64,000 bases of DNA, from positions 1 through 64,000 of the forward strand of contig CATOTS010000005.1 in the NCBI GenBank assembly GCA_951813625.1. Direction: 5' to 3'. This DNA comes from an uncultured Caldilineaceae bacterium. Its GTDB lineage: Bacteria; Chloroflexota; Anaerolineae; Caldilineales; Caldilineaceae. A program made the translations under genes and the position numbers. Below, one piece after another: positions 26,520 through 35,041 of this stretch. Every line of letters begins with the position of its first letter. Within the stretch, counting starts at the first letter, position 1. Under the pieces are notes generated by a model. It made no database searches and was not told the origin of the DNA. It saw only the letters and a list, made by a program, of their open reading frames with translations.

Positions 26520-27316
26520 CGGTCCTTCTCGCCGTCCAGAGCGTCACCAAGGTCTTCGGCGGGCTGGTCGCTGTGGATAAAGTGGACGTTGACATCCGGG
26601 AGGGTTCGATCGCTTCGCTCATCGGGCCAAACGGAGCGGGCAAGACCACGCTCTTCAACTGCCTGACCGGTCTGTACCGGCCCGAAGAAGGGGAGATTCT
26701 CTTCGAGAATCAGTCACTCGTGGGCCTGCGCTCCGACGAGATCACGGCTCGCGGTATCGCTCGCACCTACCAGAATATCCGCCTCTTTGGCAGGATGACA
26801 GCGCTCGAAAACGTGCTTGTCGGCCAGCACCTGCGCTTGCACGCGTCCCACTGGAGCGCCATCCTGCGAACGGCCCGGCAGCAGGCGGAAGAGCGGGCCG
26901 CGCGCGAAACAGGGCGCGAACTCCTCGATTTCGTCGGTCTCGGCGGACAGGCGGAGGTCGTCGCGACAAATCTGCCTTACGGTGATCAGAGGTTGCTGGA
27001 GGTTGCCCGCGCTCTGGGAAGCCGCCCGCGGTTGCTCCTACTCGACGAACCGGCCGCCGGCATGAATCCCCGCGAGACCGAACGGATGATGGAACTGATG
27101 CACAGGCTGCGCGACGAAATGGGAGTCACCGTCTTTCTGATCGAACACGACATGAAGGTGGTGATGAGCATCTCCGAAAACGTGACCGTCCTCGACTACG
27201 GCAAAAAGATCGCCAGCGGCGCGCCCGATGAAGTACGGGCGAACCCCAGAGTCGTCGAGGCCTATCTGGGCCCTGAAGTCGCCGTGGACGGTCCTGTTAC
27301 GGCGCAGGAGCACTGA
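26516..27316 (+). CDS. livG: Branched-chain amino-acid ABC transporter ATP-binding protein LivG
   Basis: 266 aa ATPase. Walker A GPNGAGKTT, Q-loop in ARTYQNIRLFG, and a signature region reading LPYGDQRLLEVARAL. The signature LSGGQ is replaced by LPYGDQ, which is normal for LivG. Walker B is LLLLDEPAAGMNP and the switch His is in FLIEHDMK. It energises LivH/LivM with LivF. The start overlaps livM by 4 bp and livF follows 3 bp later. Confidence 0.96.
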   Translation: MTVLLAVQSVTKVFGGLVAVDKVDVDIREGSIASLIGPNGAGKTTLFNCLTGLYRPEEGEILFENQSLVGLRSDEITARGIARTYQNIRLFGRMTALENVLVGQHLRLHASHWSAILRTARQQAEERAARETGRELLDFVGLGGQAEVVATNLPYGDQRLLEVARALGSRPRLLLLDEPAAGMNPRETERMMELMHRLRDEMGVTVFLIEHDMKVVMSISENVTVLDYGKKIASGAPDEVRANPRVVEAYLGPEVAVDGPVTAQEH

Positions 27317-27319
27317 TCG

Positions 27320-28072
27320 GTGCTGATACTCGAATCGGTCCACACTTTTTACGGCCACATTCACGCGCTCAAGGGCGTGACTCTGACCGTGAATGAAGGC
27401 GAAATCGTCACTCTGATTGGCTCGAACGGTGCCGGCAAAACGACGACGCTGAACACGATCAGCGGCGTCCTTGACGCGCAAGCGGGGGCAATCTACCTGG
27501 AGAGAAGTGCAAACGGCGGGCAGGGACGCGCCGCTGCGACAGGAGAGCCCGGAATCCGTCTCGACCGGCTTCCCGCCCATGAAATCGCCAGGCTGGGCGT
27601 CTCTCAATCTCCAGAAGGCCGCAAGATCTTTGCCCGCCTTTCGGTGAAGGAGAACCTGGCAATGGGGGCGTTTGCCCGTTCCGATGCCGACGGGATCCAA
27701 AGCGACCTGGCGCGCGTTCTCGAACTCTTTCCTCGGTTGGAGGAGCGGCTCAACCAGCCGGGCGGCACGCTCTCCGGCGGCGAGCAGCAGATGCTGGCAA
27801 TCGGGCGTTCGCTGATGAGCCGTCCCAGCATCCTTCTTCTGGATGAGCCGTCAATGGGCCTGGCCCCGCTCCTGGTCCAGCAGATCTTCCAGATTATTCG
27901 CGAGATCAACGCGCGGGGGACGACAATATTGCTGGTGGAGCAGAACGCCCAGGCAGCGCTCCAGGTCGCCCATCGCGGCTACGTACTCGAAACCGGGCGT
28001 ATCGTTCTCAGCGGCGACGCGCAGCAACTCCTCGCCGATCCGCAGGTGGCCGAAGCCTACCTGGGCATCTGA
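27320..28072 (+). CDS. livF: Branched-chain amino-acid ABC transporter ATP-binding protein LivF
   Basis: 250 aa from a GTG start. Walker A GSNGAGKTT, signature LSGGEQQMLAIGRSLM, Walker B ILLLDEPSMGLAP, switch region TILLVEQN. A ~20-residue Gly/Arg-rich insertion after Walker A (ANGGQGRAAATGEPG) is not typical of LivF, which is usually ~235 aa. It is the last gene of the operon. The stop codon lies within the first unit of a 13-bp triple repeat. Confidence 0.95.
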   Translation: MLILESVHTFYGHIHALKGVTLTVNEGEIVTLIGSNGAGKTTTLNTISGVLDAQAGAIYLERSANGGQGRAAATGEPGIRLDRLPAHEIARLGVSQSPEGRKIFARLSVKENLAMGAFARSDADGIQSDLARVLELFPRLEERLNQPGGTLSGGEQQMLAIGRSLMSRPSILLLDEPSMGLAPLLVQQIFQIIREINARGTTILLVEQNAQAALQVAHRGYVLETGRIVLSGDAQQLLADPQVAEAYLGI

Positions 28073-28100
28073 CTTGGGCATCTGACTTGGGCATCTGACC
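28062..28100 (+). repeat. 13-bp tandem repeat, three copies, over the livF stop
   Basis: Three consecutive 13-bp units TGGGCATCTGAC(T/C). The first contains the last livF codons and TGA. Because 13 is not a multiple of three, the repeat puts TGA into successive frames just after the gene. Confidence 0.9.
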
Positions 28101-28110
28101 TCGCCCCGAC

Positions 28111-29061
28111 TCAGAACAACCTTGCCTTGTCGACAACGTTTCGCAACGGCTCGCCGTTCAGGTAGCGGCGCAGGTTGTCGCAGAGCGTATCGATGCGGCG
28201 CTGGGGCACGTGCGGATTGTCAGCGGCCACGTGGGGCGTCAGGATTACGTTCTCCATCTTCCACAGTGGATGATCGGCCGGCAATGGCTCCTGCTCGTAT
28301 ACGTCGAGGGCGGCGCCGGCGATGCGGCGGGACTCGAGCACACCGACGAGAGCATCCAGCTTGACGACAACGCCGCGACTGATATTGATGAAATAGGCTG
28401 TCGGCTTCATCCAGGCCAGCTCCTCCGCCCCGATCATCCCGACCGTTTCAGGGGTCTGTGGCACGCAGCTTACGGCAAAGTCCGACTCCGCCAAAAGGTC
28501 GCGCAGCCGGTCCTGCGGCCAGAGCGCGTCGAGCTTGAGTTGGCGTCCCGGCGACTCGTCGGGGCGGGCGTCTACCGCGATCACGCGCATGTCGTGCGCC
28601 TTGCCGCGGCGGGCCAGCTCGGCGCCGATGCCCCCAAGGCCGATGACGCCGAGCGTGCAATCCCCAAGATGTCGGACCGGCGTTCCCTTCCGCCAGACGC
28701 CCTTGATCTGGCGGCGCATGTAGAAGTGGATCCCGCGCGCGAACATCAGGATGAAACAGAATGCGTGGTCGGCGATCATATCGCCGTAGATTTTCGCCAT
28801 ATTGCTGACCACAATGCCGCTTTCGGCCAGCTCGGGGAACATGTAGTTTTCCAGGCCGGCAATTGGCGTCTGCAGCCAGCGAAGGTTCCCGGCCCGCTCC
28901 AGCAGGGCCGGCGTCAGGTCGCCGTACATGCCGACCGCCTGCGGAATCGCGGTCAACGCGTCCTCCTCGGTCAACGCGTTGACAATCTCCAGCTCGGAAG
29001 AAAGCGCTTGCACCTGCGTCAGCTCAATTGGTGTCAAGGCCGGGTAGATGAGAAAGTTCAT
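28111..29061 (-). CDS. D-2-hydroxyacid dehydrogenase family protein
   Basis: 316 aa NAD(P)-dependent dehydrogenase acting on 2-hydroxy/2-keto acids. Upstream codons are open, but the ATG at 29061 has AAAGG upstream and fits the family start. The Rossmann motif is LGVIGLGGIGAELARRG, followed by the dinucleotide-selecting Asp (VIAVDARPDE). The catalytic set is Arg in INISRGVVV, Glu in DVYEQEPLP and His in LTPHVAADNP. Substrate cannot be named; glyoxylate/hydroxypyruvate-type reductases look similar. It converges on livF and is divergent from rpmG. Confidence 0.92.
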   Translation of the reverse strand: MNFLIYPALTPIELTQVQALSSELEIVNALTEEDALTAIPQAVGMYGDLTPALLERAGNLRWLQTPIAGLENYMFPELAESGIVVSNMAKIYGDMIADHAFCFILMFARGIHFYMRRQIKGVWRKGTPVRHLGDCTLGVIGLGGIGAELARRGKAHDMRVIAVDARPDESPGRQLKLDALWPQDRLRDLLAESDFAVSCVPQTPETVGMIGAEELAWMKPTAYFINISRGVVVKLDALVGVLESRRIAGAALDVYEQEPLPADHPLWKMENVILTPHVAADNPHVPQRRIDTLCDNLRRYLNGEPLRNVVDKARLF

Positions 29062-29204
29062 CGATGTATACCTTTCGTTAGTCGGTCGCTTCGTTTCGTT
29101 TTCCACCTCCATTGTAACCGGAACTGGCGGGCAAGCAATGCAGGCGGAGTTCCGGGGCCGAACTCCGTGCCGCCCCGTTGCAGCATGAATCGAGCATTTG
29201 GGGC

Positions 29205-29592
29205 GGGCTGTAGTCCAAAATTGGGGTAGATATTCCCATGCCTCGGGCTGCAACGAAGTCATGGCCTGTCCGCGGTCCGTTCTCAGTCAGAGCGGGGAAA
29301 TACGTTTTCCCAATTTCTTTTGGACGGTCGGGCCTGCGGCCCTCCCTTGTGCGGGGGGACTCCCCCCGCAACGCCCCCCTGACACCACTCCACCCGCGCC
29401 GAGTGTAGAGTCTATGCGACCCTGTGCCGCCTGCGGCCCGTCACGCCGCCCCCAAACCAGCGAACGCAGCGGCCGCGACAGGGGTCAGCCTTGTGCCTGC
29501 CCTATACCTCTCCAAAGCCGCTAGACACTTCCTGCCACCGCTGGCAAGAATTCCCCTCCAGCATGTCCCCGCGCCAAATGTGGACTGCACCC
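29205..29592 (+). mobile_element. MITE family B, copy 3
   Basis: About 388 bp, with ends GGGCTGTAGTCC and GGACTGCACCC. The left boundary is uncertain by 1-2 bp. With a boundary at 29207 the flanks TTGGGGCG and TTTGGGCG match at 7 of 8. The core lies at about 29320-29380 with perfect hairpins. It sits in the divergent space between the hydroxyacid dehydrogenase and rpmG. Confidence 0.85.
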
Positions 29593-29751
29593 TTTGGGCG
29601 ACCCGATTTGGTCATTTGCCCTGCCGCGGTTAGAATAGCTCTTTCAGAGGCAGGGACTGACCATGCCGGCGTGAGTTAAGCCGCCGCTCGTTTCCAAAGC
29701 AGCGCCTGCGCGTTGCCACTTCTATACGAAAATTGCGTTTTGGAGGACAGT

Positions 29752-29913
29752 ATGGCAAAGAGAGGACCGCGCCAGCTCGTAAGGATGCGCAGCACCGAGA
29801 GCCACCACGTCTATCTGACGAGCAAGAATCGGCGCAACAATGATAAGCGACTGGAGCTGCGCAAGTTTGATCCGGTCTTGCGTAAGCACGTGGTCTACCG
29901 GGAGACCAGGTAG
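29752..29913 (+). CDS. rpmG: 50S ribosomal protein bL33
   Basis: 53 aa, normal for bL33, a small protein of the large subunit near the E site. Start ATG at 29752 after TTTTGGAGGACAGT; the frame is open upstream but without another ribosome binding site. The sequence has [14 protein letters not shown] and [14 protein letters not shown]. There are no cysteines, so this is the zinc-free (C-minus) form. It appears monocistronic, with a terminator ~110 bp downstream. Confidence 0.95.
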   Translation: MAKRGPRQLVRMRSTESHHVYLTSKNRRNNDKRLELRKFDPVLRKHVVYRETR

Positions 29914-30020
29914 CGCGCAAATCACCGTGTAGGCGGGATGCCTCCGCCCTTACGCCGTTGCCTATGAATGGTAAAGAGGCCCGGGGCAGGCACTCTTGCT
30001 TCCCAATCGACAATCAATCG

Positions 30021-30058
30021 AAACCCGTTGCCGCGCAGGTCTACCGCAGCGGGTTTTT
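30021..30058 (+). terminator. Rho-independent terminator after rpmG
   Basis: An 11-bp stem (AAACCCGTTGC at 30021-30031 with GCAGCGGGTTT at 30046-30056, one G-U pair) runs into TTTTT. Confidence 0.75.
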
Positions 30059-30368
30059 GGTGTCAGAAACATGTGCTTCGCCCAACGGCTTGGCAGTAGA
30101 GATCATAGGCCGTACCTGTCTTTCGGATAGTGACCACATGGCCATGCCGGACGATGCCCCCGAACGATCAAGCCAATTGCCGGTGGCAGCCACTCGCCTT
30201 CCGTCTGCCGTTGTCGGCTGTGAGCCAGGGCATGTTAAGCGCTCTTCCGCTTTGCCTGGCGATGCGGCGAGCCGGGAGATGGCGCGGGCCCGGGGCGAAC
30301 TGCAGAAGAAAGCCGCCTGTTGGAGATAGCTAACTTCAAACTGAGTAGACAGACCAAAACAAGAGAAC
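30059..30368. other. No gene recognised
   Basis: About 310 bp between the rpmG terminator and the tRNA hairpin. Short frames on both strands have no recognisable product, and no repeat shared with the rest of the window was found. Confidence 0.4.
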
Positions 30369-30395
30369 GCGGGCGACACCGAAGTGTTCGCCCGC
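30369..30395 (-). terminator. Terminator hairpin downstream of tRNA-Lys
   Basis: GC-rich stem GCGGGCG/CGCCCGC plus ACAC/GTGT with one bulged base and a 4-nt loop, 7 bp past the 3' end of the tRNA on its strand. It is followed on that strand by T-rich sequence (CTCTTGTTTTGG). Confidence 0.65.
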
Positions 30396-30402
30396 ACAGC
30401 GA

Positions 30403-30475
30403 TGACCCACCAGGGATTCGAACCCCGAACCCGCGGATTAAGAGTCCGCTGCTCTGCCAGTTGAGCTAGTGGGCC
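30403..30475 (-). tRNA. tRNA-Lys (anticodon CTT)
   Basis: 73 nt without encoded CCA. The acceptor stem GGCCCAC pairs with GTGGGTC (one G-U), discriminator A. The anticodon stem GCGGA/TCCGC encloses the loop CTCTTAA, giving CTT. The T-arm contains GGTTCGAATCC and the D-loop CTCAACTGGCAGAG. It decodes AAG. Confidence 0.96.
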
Positions 30476-30601
30476 GTTAGCCAAAAGGTATTCTATTGAG
30501 CCGGGCGAGGCTTGTCAAGTTTCCGGGCGGCACAGGCAAAACTCAATAGCGGACAGCCGCGCCCGACTTTATTTCCACGAAACCGGCGCAGGCTCGATGC
30601 A

Positions 30602-30648
30602 TTGACACGTTGACACATTGACACGTCGACACCTTGACACATTGACAC
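30602..30648 (+). repeat. 8-bp tandem repeat TTGACACN, six units
   Basis: Consecutive units TTGACACG, TTGACACA, TTGACACG, TCGACACC, TTGACACA, TTGACAC. Five of six contain TTGACA, the -35 consensus. It ends 45 bp before the M29 aminopeptidase ATG and is the upstream region of that gene. Confidence 0.9.
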
Positions 30649-30693
30649 AAAATTGCGCGGCCGTTTCAGTGCCAGCGCGGAAAGGGCATCCCG

Positions 30694-32010
30694 ATGACAG
30701 ATCGAAACGCAGACCTTGAACAGTACGCCCAGCTCCTGATCCGCCTGGGCCTGAACCTGCAGTCCGGGCAGTCGCTGGTGATCAAGACTGAGCCCATCCA
30801 TCGCGACTTTGCGCTCCTGGTAGCAGAGGCGGCCTACGATGCCGGGGCCAGGTACGTCCAGATCGAGTACAGCGACATGCGTTTGCAGAGCATTCGCATT
30901 CGCAACAGCGCGGAGGAAGACCTGGAGCATCTGCCCGGCTATTTCAACGAGATGGCACGCGAGCGCAGGGATGAAGGCTGGGCCGCGCTCAGCCTGGTTG
31001 GCGAGGAGGACCCGTCGCTTCCCACACAGCTTGACCCTGCCAGCCTTCGCATCCTTCAGACGGCCGAATACCGCGCCATGATGCCCTGGCGCGAGTCGAT
31101 GATGGAGATGAAGCAGCAGTGGAACGTGGCCTCACTGCCCACCCCCGCCTGGGCGCAGAAGGTCTTTCCCGACCTCGCGGCCGATGAGGCCCTGGACCGC
31201 TTCTGGGATGAAATCCGCCGTACTATTCGTCTTGACGCCGACGACCCGTTTGCCGCGTGGCAGGCCCACCTCGCTGACCTGGAAGCGGCGCGCTCGACCT
31301 TGCAGGACAGGCAGGTGCGCGCGCTTCACTTCTTCGATCCGACGCCCGCCGCCGACGGAAAGCCGTCCACGGACCTGACGATAGGGCTGACTGACAGGCC
31401 CAACTGGGCAGGCGGCGTCGGCGGCTTGGGCGCTCCGGAAGGGGACGCGGCTGGTGACGGCAGCGAGGAGACCGGCGAAGCGGCGCCCGTTTTTCTGCCC
31501 AACATTCCCACAGAGGAGCTGTTCACCACACCGCATCGCCTGCGCGTCAATGGCTGGACCCGGACCTCCCGCCCCAGCTTCCCTTTCCGCCGCGAAGTGG
31601 AAGAGGTGACGTTTCGCTTCGAAGAGGGGCGCGTGGTCGAGTTTTCGGCGGGAGAAGGCCAGGAGATTTACGAACAGTTCTTCGCTGTGGAGGGGACGCG
31701 CTACCTCGGGGAAGTGGCGCTTGTGGACGTCTCGTCGCCGATCTTCCAGAGCGGTCTCGTCTATTACAATACGTTGTTCGACGAGAACGCAGCCTGCCAC
31801 ATCGCCTTTGGCCAGGCCTATCCGATCGGCCTGGTTGGGGGCGCCGAGCTGTCGCCAGATGAGCTGAATGCAGCCGGCGTAAACAAGTCCGACCTGCACT
31901 TGGACGTCATGATCGGCACACCTACACTGAATGTCACCGGCCACCTCAGCGACGGCGCCGAGCTGGCGATCATGCGCGCAGGCCGCTACACGCCCGCGCT
32001 GATGGGATGA
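30694..32010 (+). CDS. M29-family aminopeptidase (AmpS/PepS-like)
   Basis: 438 aa cytoplasmic metallo-aminopeptidase. Family M29 (thermophilic aminopeptidases) uses two metal ions held by Glu, Glu, His, Tyr/His and Asp. Candidate ligands are Glu in [11 protein letters not shown], Glu in [14 protein letters not shown], His in AACHIAFG, and His and Asp in [11 protein letters not shown]. The N-terminal ~200 residues are the variable substrate domain. An unusual acidic Gly/Ala-rich insertion ([20 protein letters not shown]) lies just before the first metal motif. The start follows GGAAAGGG. The stop overlaps the homocysteine methyltransferase start as ATGA, so the two are coupled. Confidence 0.92.
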   Translation: MTDRNADLEQYAQLLIRLGLNLQSGQSLVIKTEPIHRDFALLVAEAAYDAGARYVQIEYSDMRLQSIRIRNSAEEDLEHLPGYFNEMARERRDEGWAALSLVGEEDPSLPTQLDPASLRILQTAEYRAMMPWRESMMEMKQQWNVASLPTPAWAQKVFPDLAADEALDRFWDEIRRTIRLDADDPFAAWQAHLADLEAARSTLQDRQVRALHFFDPTPAADGKPSTDLTIGLTDRPNWAGGVGGLGAPEGDAAGDGSEETGEAAPVFLPNIPTEELFTTPHRLRVNGWTRTSRPSFPFRREVEEVTFRFEEGRVVEFSAGEGQEIYEQFFAVEGTRYLGEVALVDVSSPIFQSGLVYYNTLFDENAACHIAFGQAYPIGLVGGAELSPDELNAAGVNKSDLHLDVMIGTPTLNVTGHLSDGAELAIMRAGRYTPALMG

Positions 32011-32981
32011 GCGGACATTCCGCCCTGGACCCTTTCCTGAGGGAGCAGGGCGTCCTGATCCTGGACGGCGGCCTGGCAACCGAACTCGAAAACAGGGGCG
32101 CCGACCTGTCGGACGATCTCTGGTCGGCGCGTCTTCTGCTTGAGGACCCCGCCTCGATTCGCCAGATTCACTTTGACTACTTCGAAGCCGGCGCGGATGT
32201 CGCTATCAGCGCAAGCTACCAGGCCAGCTTTGAGGGCTTCGCCCGCCGCGGACTCAGCCGCAAGCAGAGCGTGGCACTGATGCAACGCAGTGTACGCCTG
32301 GCCAAAGAGGCGCGCGACCAGTTCCTGGCTGCGGCCGATCTTCCAACAAAAGCAGAACGACGTCTGCCACCGCTGGTCGCCGCATCTATCGGGAGCTACG
32401 GCGCATTCCTTGCCGACGGCTCCGAATATACCGGCGAATTTGGGCTCACGAAAAAAGCCCTGATCGACTGGCATCGTCCGCGACTCGAGGCCCTGCTGGG
32501 CGCCGAACCAGACCTGCTTGCCTGCGAGACGATCCCATGCCTGGAGGAAGCGGAAGCGCTGGTCGAACTACTGGCGGAGTACGCGGAGATACCCGCCTGG
32601 ATCAGTTTCAGCTGCCGCGATGACAAGCACGTTAGCCGCGGCGAGCCGGTTTCCCGTTGCATGGAAACGGTCGGCAGTTGTGCATATGTCATCGCGGCCG
32701 GCTTTAATTGTACCGCCCCCAAGCACGCTGAGGGGTTATTGAAACGGGCGCGGGCGGCGACGCGCAAACCGCTCGTCTGTTATCCCAACAGCGGCGCCTG
32801 CTGGGACAGCGGCGCCTGCTGGGACAGCGGAGCGGGCCGGTGGGTTGCCGGAAGCGATGTCGTTGATTTCGCGGCCTATGCCGCGACCTGGAGAGCCGCC
32901 GGCGCGCAACTGATCGGCGGCTGTTGCCGCACGGCGCCTGAGGACATTCGCCATCTGCGCCGGTTGCTCCTCGGTGCTTAG
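32007..32981 (+). CDS. Homocysteine S-methyltransferase family protein (MmuM-like)
   Basis: 324 aa TIM barrel that would transfer a methyl group from S-methylmethionine or SAM to homocysteine. N-terminal [15 protein letters not shown] is the family signature. The zinc-binding cysteines are in AAGFNCTAP and the C-terminal [10 protein letters not shown]. The [13 protein letters not shown] segment is also typical. A duplicated stretch, SGACWD twice (about 262-273), adds six residues next to the usual YPNSG..W motif. It is translationally coupled to the upstream aminopeptidase, suggesting linkage of peptide turnover with methionine recycling (inference). A strong terminator follows. Confidence 0.92.
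   Translation: MSGHSALDPFLREQGVLILDGGLATELENRGADLSDDLWSARLLLEDPASIRQIHFDYFEAGADVAISASYQASFEGFARRGLSRKQSVALMQRSVRLAKEARDQFLAAADLPTKAERRLPPLVAASIGSYGAFLADGSEYTGEFGLTKKALIDWHRPRLEALLGAEPDLLACETIPCLEEAEALVELLAEYAEIPAWISFSCRDDKHVSRGEPVSRCMETVGSCAYVIAAGFNCTAPKHAEGLLKRARAATRKPLVCYPNSGACWDSGACWDSGAGRWVAGSDVVDFAAYAATWRAAGAQLIGGCCRTAPEDIRHLRRLLLGA
32788..32823 (+). repeat. 18-bp perfect tandem duplication inside mmuM-like gene
   Basis: Two identical 18-bp units (ACAGCGGCGCCTGCTGGG) in frame, giving a repeated six-residue block S-G-A-C-W-D; a third partial unit (ACAGCGG) follows. Confidence 0.95.
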
Positions 32982-33014
32982 TCCCGTTCCTAGGCTGAAT
33001 TGCCTCTATGCAAA

Positions 33015-33044
33015 AGGAGCCGGCCCTCTGCAGGACCGGCTCCT
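33015..33044. terminator. Bidirectional terminator between convergent genes
   Basis: A 9-bp perfect stem AGGAGCCGG/CCGGCTCCT (33015-33023 and 33036-33044) with an inner CCT/AGG extension and a CTGC loop. It lies in the 100-bp gap between the convergent mmuM-like and cytochrome genes, with AAAA on one side and TTCTTTT further on the other. Confidence 0.75.
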
Positions 33045-33081
33045 GTCAATCGCAATTCTTTTCCTGTGCCGAGGCGAAAGC

Positions 33082-33639
33082 TCATTCCACTTCGACAGCC
33101 ACTTCGGCTCGCAGAGAGAGCAAATAGGTCAGCAGGTGGGCAAGATCCTGCGCGTCCATGTCGTCGGAGAATGTCTGTGGCATTTCGCCCGAGTTGTAGC
33201 CGCTGACGACAAAGCTGTCGGGATTCGTGATGCTGGTATAGAGATATTGCGCCGGCCCGGCTTCCCCTGTCTGTCGCGCTCGCCCGACCGCGGTATCGGC
33301 GACCTCCAACCAGGTTGGCGCGATTTCCACGAGGCTGTTGTCGAGCTGATGGCAACCTGTGCAGCCGTGCGGCACCGTCAGAGCTTCGCCAACATCAGCG
33401 TCACCTGGCATCAGAGAGGAGAGGGTTTCCGGTAATCCAGCGTAAATCTCTTCGTCGGTCAGTACGGCGATGCGGGGGCGCGGTGTGGGCGTAGGCGGCA
33501 CAAAGACTTCGCCCTCCCCCAGAACCACCATACTCGGCGAGATCAGCTGCATGCTTGGGTCGGGTGCGCATGCGCTTAACAGGACGATGGCAAGAATTGC
33601 GGCCAAAAGCGTTGATTTGAATGACTTACGACACACCAT
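33082..33639 (-). CDS. Monohaem cytochrome c-like lipoprotein
   Basis: 185 aa from the ATG at 33639; the frame extends 13 codons upstream, but this start directly precedes the signal peptide. The signal ends in lipobox LLSAC (C24). A Pro/Thr linker (VPPTPTPRPR) spaces the protein off the membrane. Haem motif C93-T-G-C96-H97; the likely distal ligand is M153 in SGEMPQTFSD. The C-terminal helix DAQDLAHLLTYLLSL is typical of class I cytochromes c. It probably carries electrons on the outer face of the membrane. No oxidase or other partner gene is adjacent. Confidence 0.88.
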   Translation of the reverse strand: MVCRKSFKSTLLAAILAIVLLSACAPDPSMQLISPSMVVLGEGEVFVPPTPTPRPRIAVLTDEEIYAGLPETLSSLMPGDADVGEALTVPHGCTGCHQLDNSLVEIAPTWLEVADTAVGRARQTGEAGPAQYLYTSITNPDSFVVSGYNSGEMPQTFSDDMDAQDLAHLLTYLLSLRAEVAVEVE

Positions 33640-33710
33640 TCCCCGTCTCCAACGAAACTGAATAGACTGGTCCCGCAAATATGATTTGTAAGGCCCCGCT
33701 ATTTTGGCAC

Positions 33711-33716
33711 ATTATA
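33711..33716 (-). promoter_or_regulatory. Probable -10 box of the cytochrome gene
   Basis: On the minus strand this reads TATAAT within TGTTATATAATG, about 70 bp before the start codon in a locally AT-rich region. No good -35 was identified. Confidence 0.35.
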
Positions 33717-33850
33717 TAACAGTTGCGCCTTGATTGCCGCATTTCGCGAGTCCCGAATAGCATTTGGCGTTTGGAGGCTATGTCGCAAGAAGATCGCTTT
33801 CGCACAGCGCGCCGCAGAGAGAGTCGAGGACAAAAAAGGAGAGGGAAAGT

Positions 33851-34192
33851 ATGAGTAGAATCAGCGAAGAGGAAGCCAGCCGAAGGCTGGGGTCAGAACT
33901 ACCGACCTGGGTCGTGCAAGACGGTGAACTACACCGCCAGTATCGCACTGCTAACTGGCGCGTCACGTTGCTGGTTGCCAACGCCATCGGCTTTCTGGCC
34001 GAAGCTGCCAACCATCATCCGCGGCTGGTTCTCAACTACCGGTCCGTTGACGTCTTTCTTCACACGCATGATGCCGCAGGGCTAACGGAGAAGGACCTGG
34101 TGCTGGCCCGACAGATTGAGGAGACTGTCCGCTGGCCCGCTGATGAAATAGACGTCTTTGGAGCTTCGCCCAAATACTGGCTGCGCGACTGA
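33851..34192 (+). CDS. phhB-like: Pterin-4a-carbinolamine dehydratase family protein
   Basis: 113 aa, normal size. It dehydrates 4a-hydroxytetrahydropterin; in many bacteria its partner is an aromatic amino-acid hydroxylase or the molybdopterin pathway. The active-site histidines lie in NHHPRLVLNY (H55-H56-P57) and LHTHD (H71/H73). The Trp-containing start WVVQDGELHRQYR matches the family. The open frame continues 29 codons upstream, but the ATG at 33851 after GAGGGAAAGT is the family-like start. It appears to stand alone and converges on rlmB; no hydroxylase is nearby. Confidence 0.92.
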   Translation: MSRISEEEASRRLGSELPTWVVQDGELHRQYRTANWRVTLLVANAIGFLAEAANHHPRLVLNYRSVDVFLHTHDAAGLTEKDLVLARQIEETVRWPADEIDVFGASPKYWLRD

Positions 34193-34270
34193 TCTGCAAA
34201 GGATTGCCTGCGTACGAATCTTGGCTGCCCGGTGCGCCGCATTCCCTATTCCTTGTCGAACGCCTTTGGA

Positions 34271-35041
34271 TTAGGCGGCATCCGGCTCGGCGGTGGACGC
34301 GCGTGCGAGGAATGCGCTGTGGAGAACGATACTGCCGGCAATTGCGGCGTTGAGGCTGTCCACGTTTCCCTTCATCGCAATTCTTACGCAGAAGTCGCAC
34401 TTTTCGCGTGCCAACCTGCTGAGCCCCTTACCCTCGTTGCCGACGACGATCGCCAGCCGGCCGCCCAGGTCGGCATCCGCGAGCGGGATCGCCCCGGCCT
34501 GAATGTCCAGCCCGACCGTCCAGATGTCGCTGTCCTTCAGGAGGTCGATGGTTCGATTGACATTTGTGACTTGCGCAACCGGCAGATGCTCGACTGCTCC
34601 CGATGAAGCATTGCTGACTGCAGGTGTAATGCCCGCCGCCCTCCGCTCGGGCAGGACGACGCCGTCCACGCCGAACGCCTCGCAGCTGCGAAAGAGGGTA
34701 CCGAGGTTGCGCGGGTCTTCGAGGTGATCGAGGACCAGGAAGAGCGGATCGGCCTTTCTCTTGCCAATGTCAAGCAGGTCATATAGGTCGACATATGGAA
34801 ATGGGCCGGTTTCAAGCGCGACACCGTGAGGATGCAGCTGGTTCTGCCGCAGACGGTCAAAGAGGCCGCCTTCGACATAGCGCAGAGGGATTTTGCGGCT
34901 CTCGGCTTTCCGCACGATTTCGGCTAGACGCCCTTGGGGAGTTGAACCGGCGACGCCCTCCAGCCACAAGCGGAAAAAGCGGCGCTTACCTGCACGCAGG
35001 GCCTCCCACACGGCGTGGCGGCCAACGAGCAGTTCGCTCAT
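34271..35041 (-). CDS. rlmB: 23S rRNA 2'-O-methyltransferase RlmB (TrmH/SpoU family)
   Basis: 256 aa. An N-terminal ribosomal-protein-like substrate domain ([16 protein letters not shown]) is followed by the SPOUT catalytic domain. Signature motifs are [28 protein letters not shown] and the C-terminal [15 protein letters not shown]. It 2'-O-methylates a guanosine in 23S rRNA (G2251 in E. coli). The start overlaps the end of cysS by 4 bp, a common arrangement in bacteria. Confidence 0.94.
   Translation of the reverse strand: MSELLVGRHAVWEALRAGKRRFFRLWLEGVAGSTPQGRLAEIVRKAESRKIPLRYVEGGLFDRLRQNQLHPHGVALETGPFPYVDLYDLLDIGKRKADPLFLVLDHLEDPRNLGTLFRSCEAFGVDGVVLPERRAAGITPAVSNASSGAVEHLPVAQVTNVNRTIDLLKDSDIWTVGLDIQAGAIPLADADLGGRLAIVVGNEGKGLSRLAREKCDFCVRIAMKGNVDSLNAAIAGSIVLHSAFLARASTAEPDAA

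Noticed and set aside
30059..30329. Possible small gene (frame from about 29958 on the plus strand)
   Set aside because: It runs through the rpmG terminator, and its composition is not protein-like.
30602..30648. Possible CRISPR array
   Set aside because: The units are only 8 bp and contiguous, with no spacers and no cas genes.
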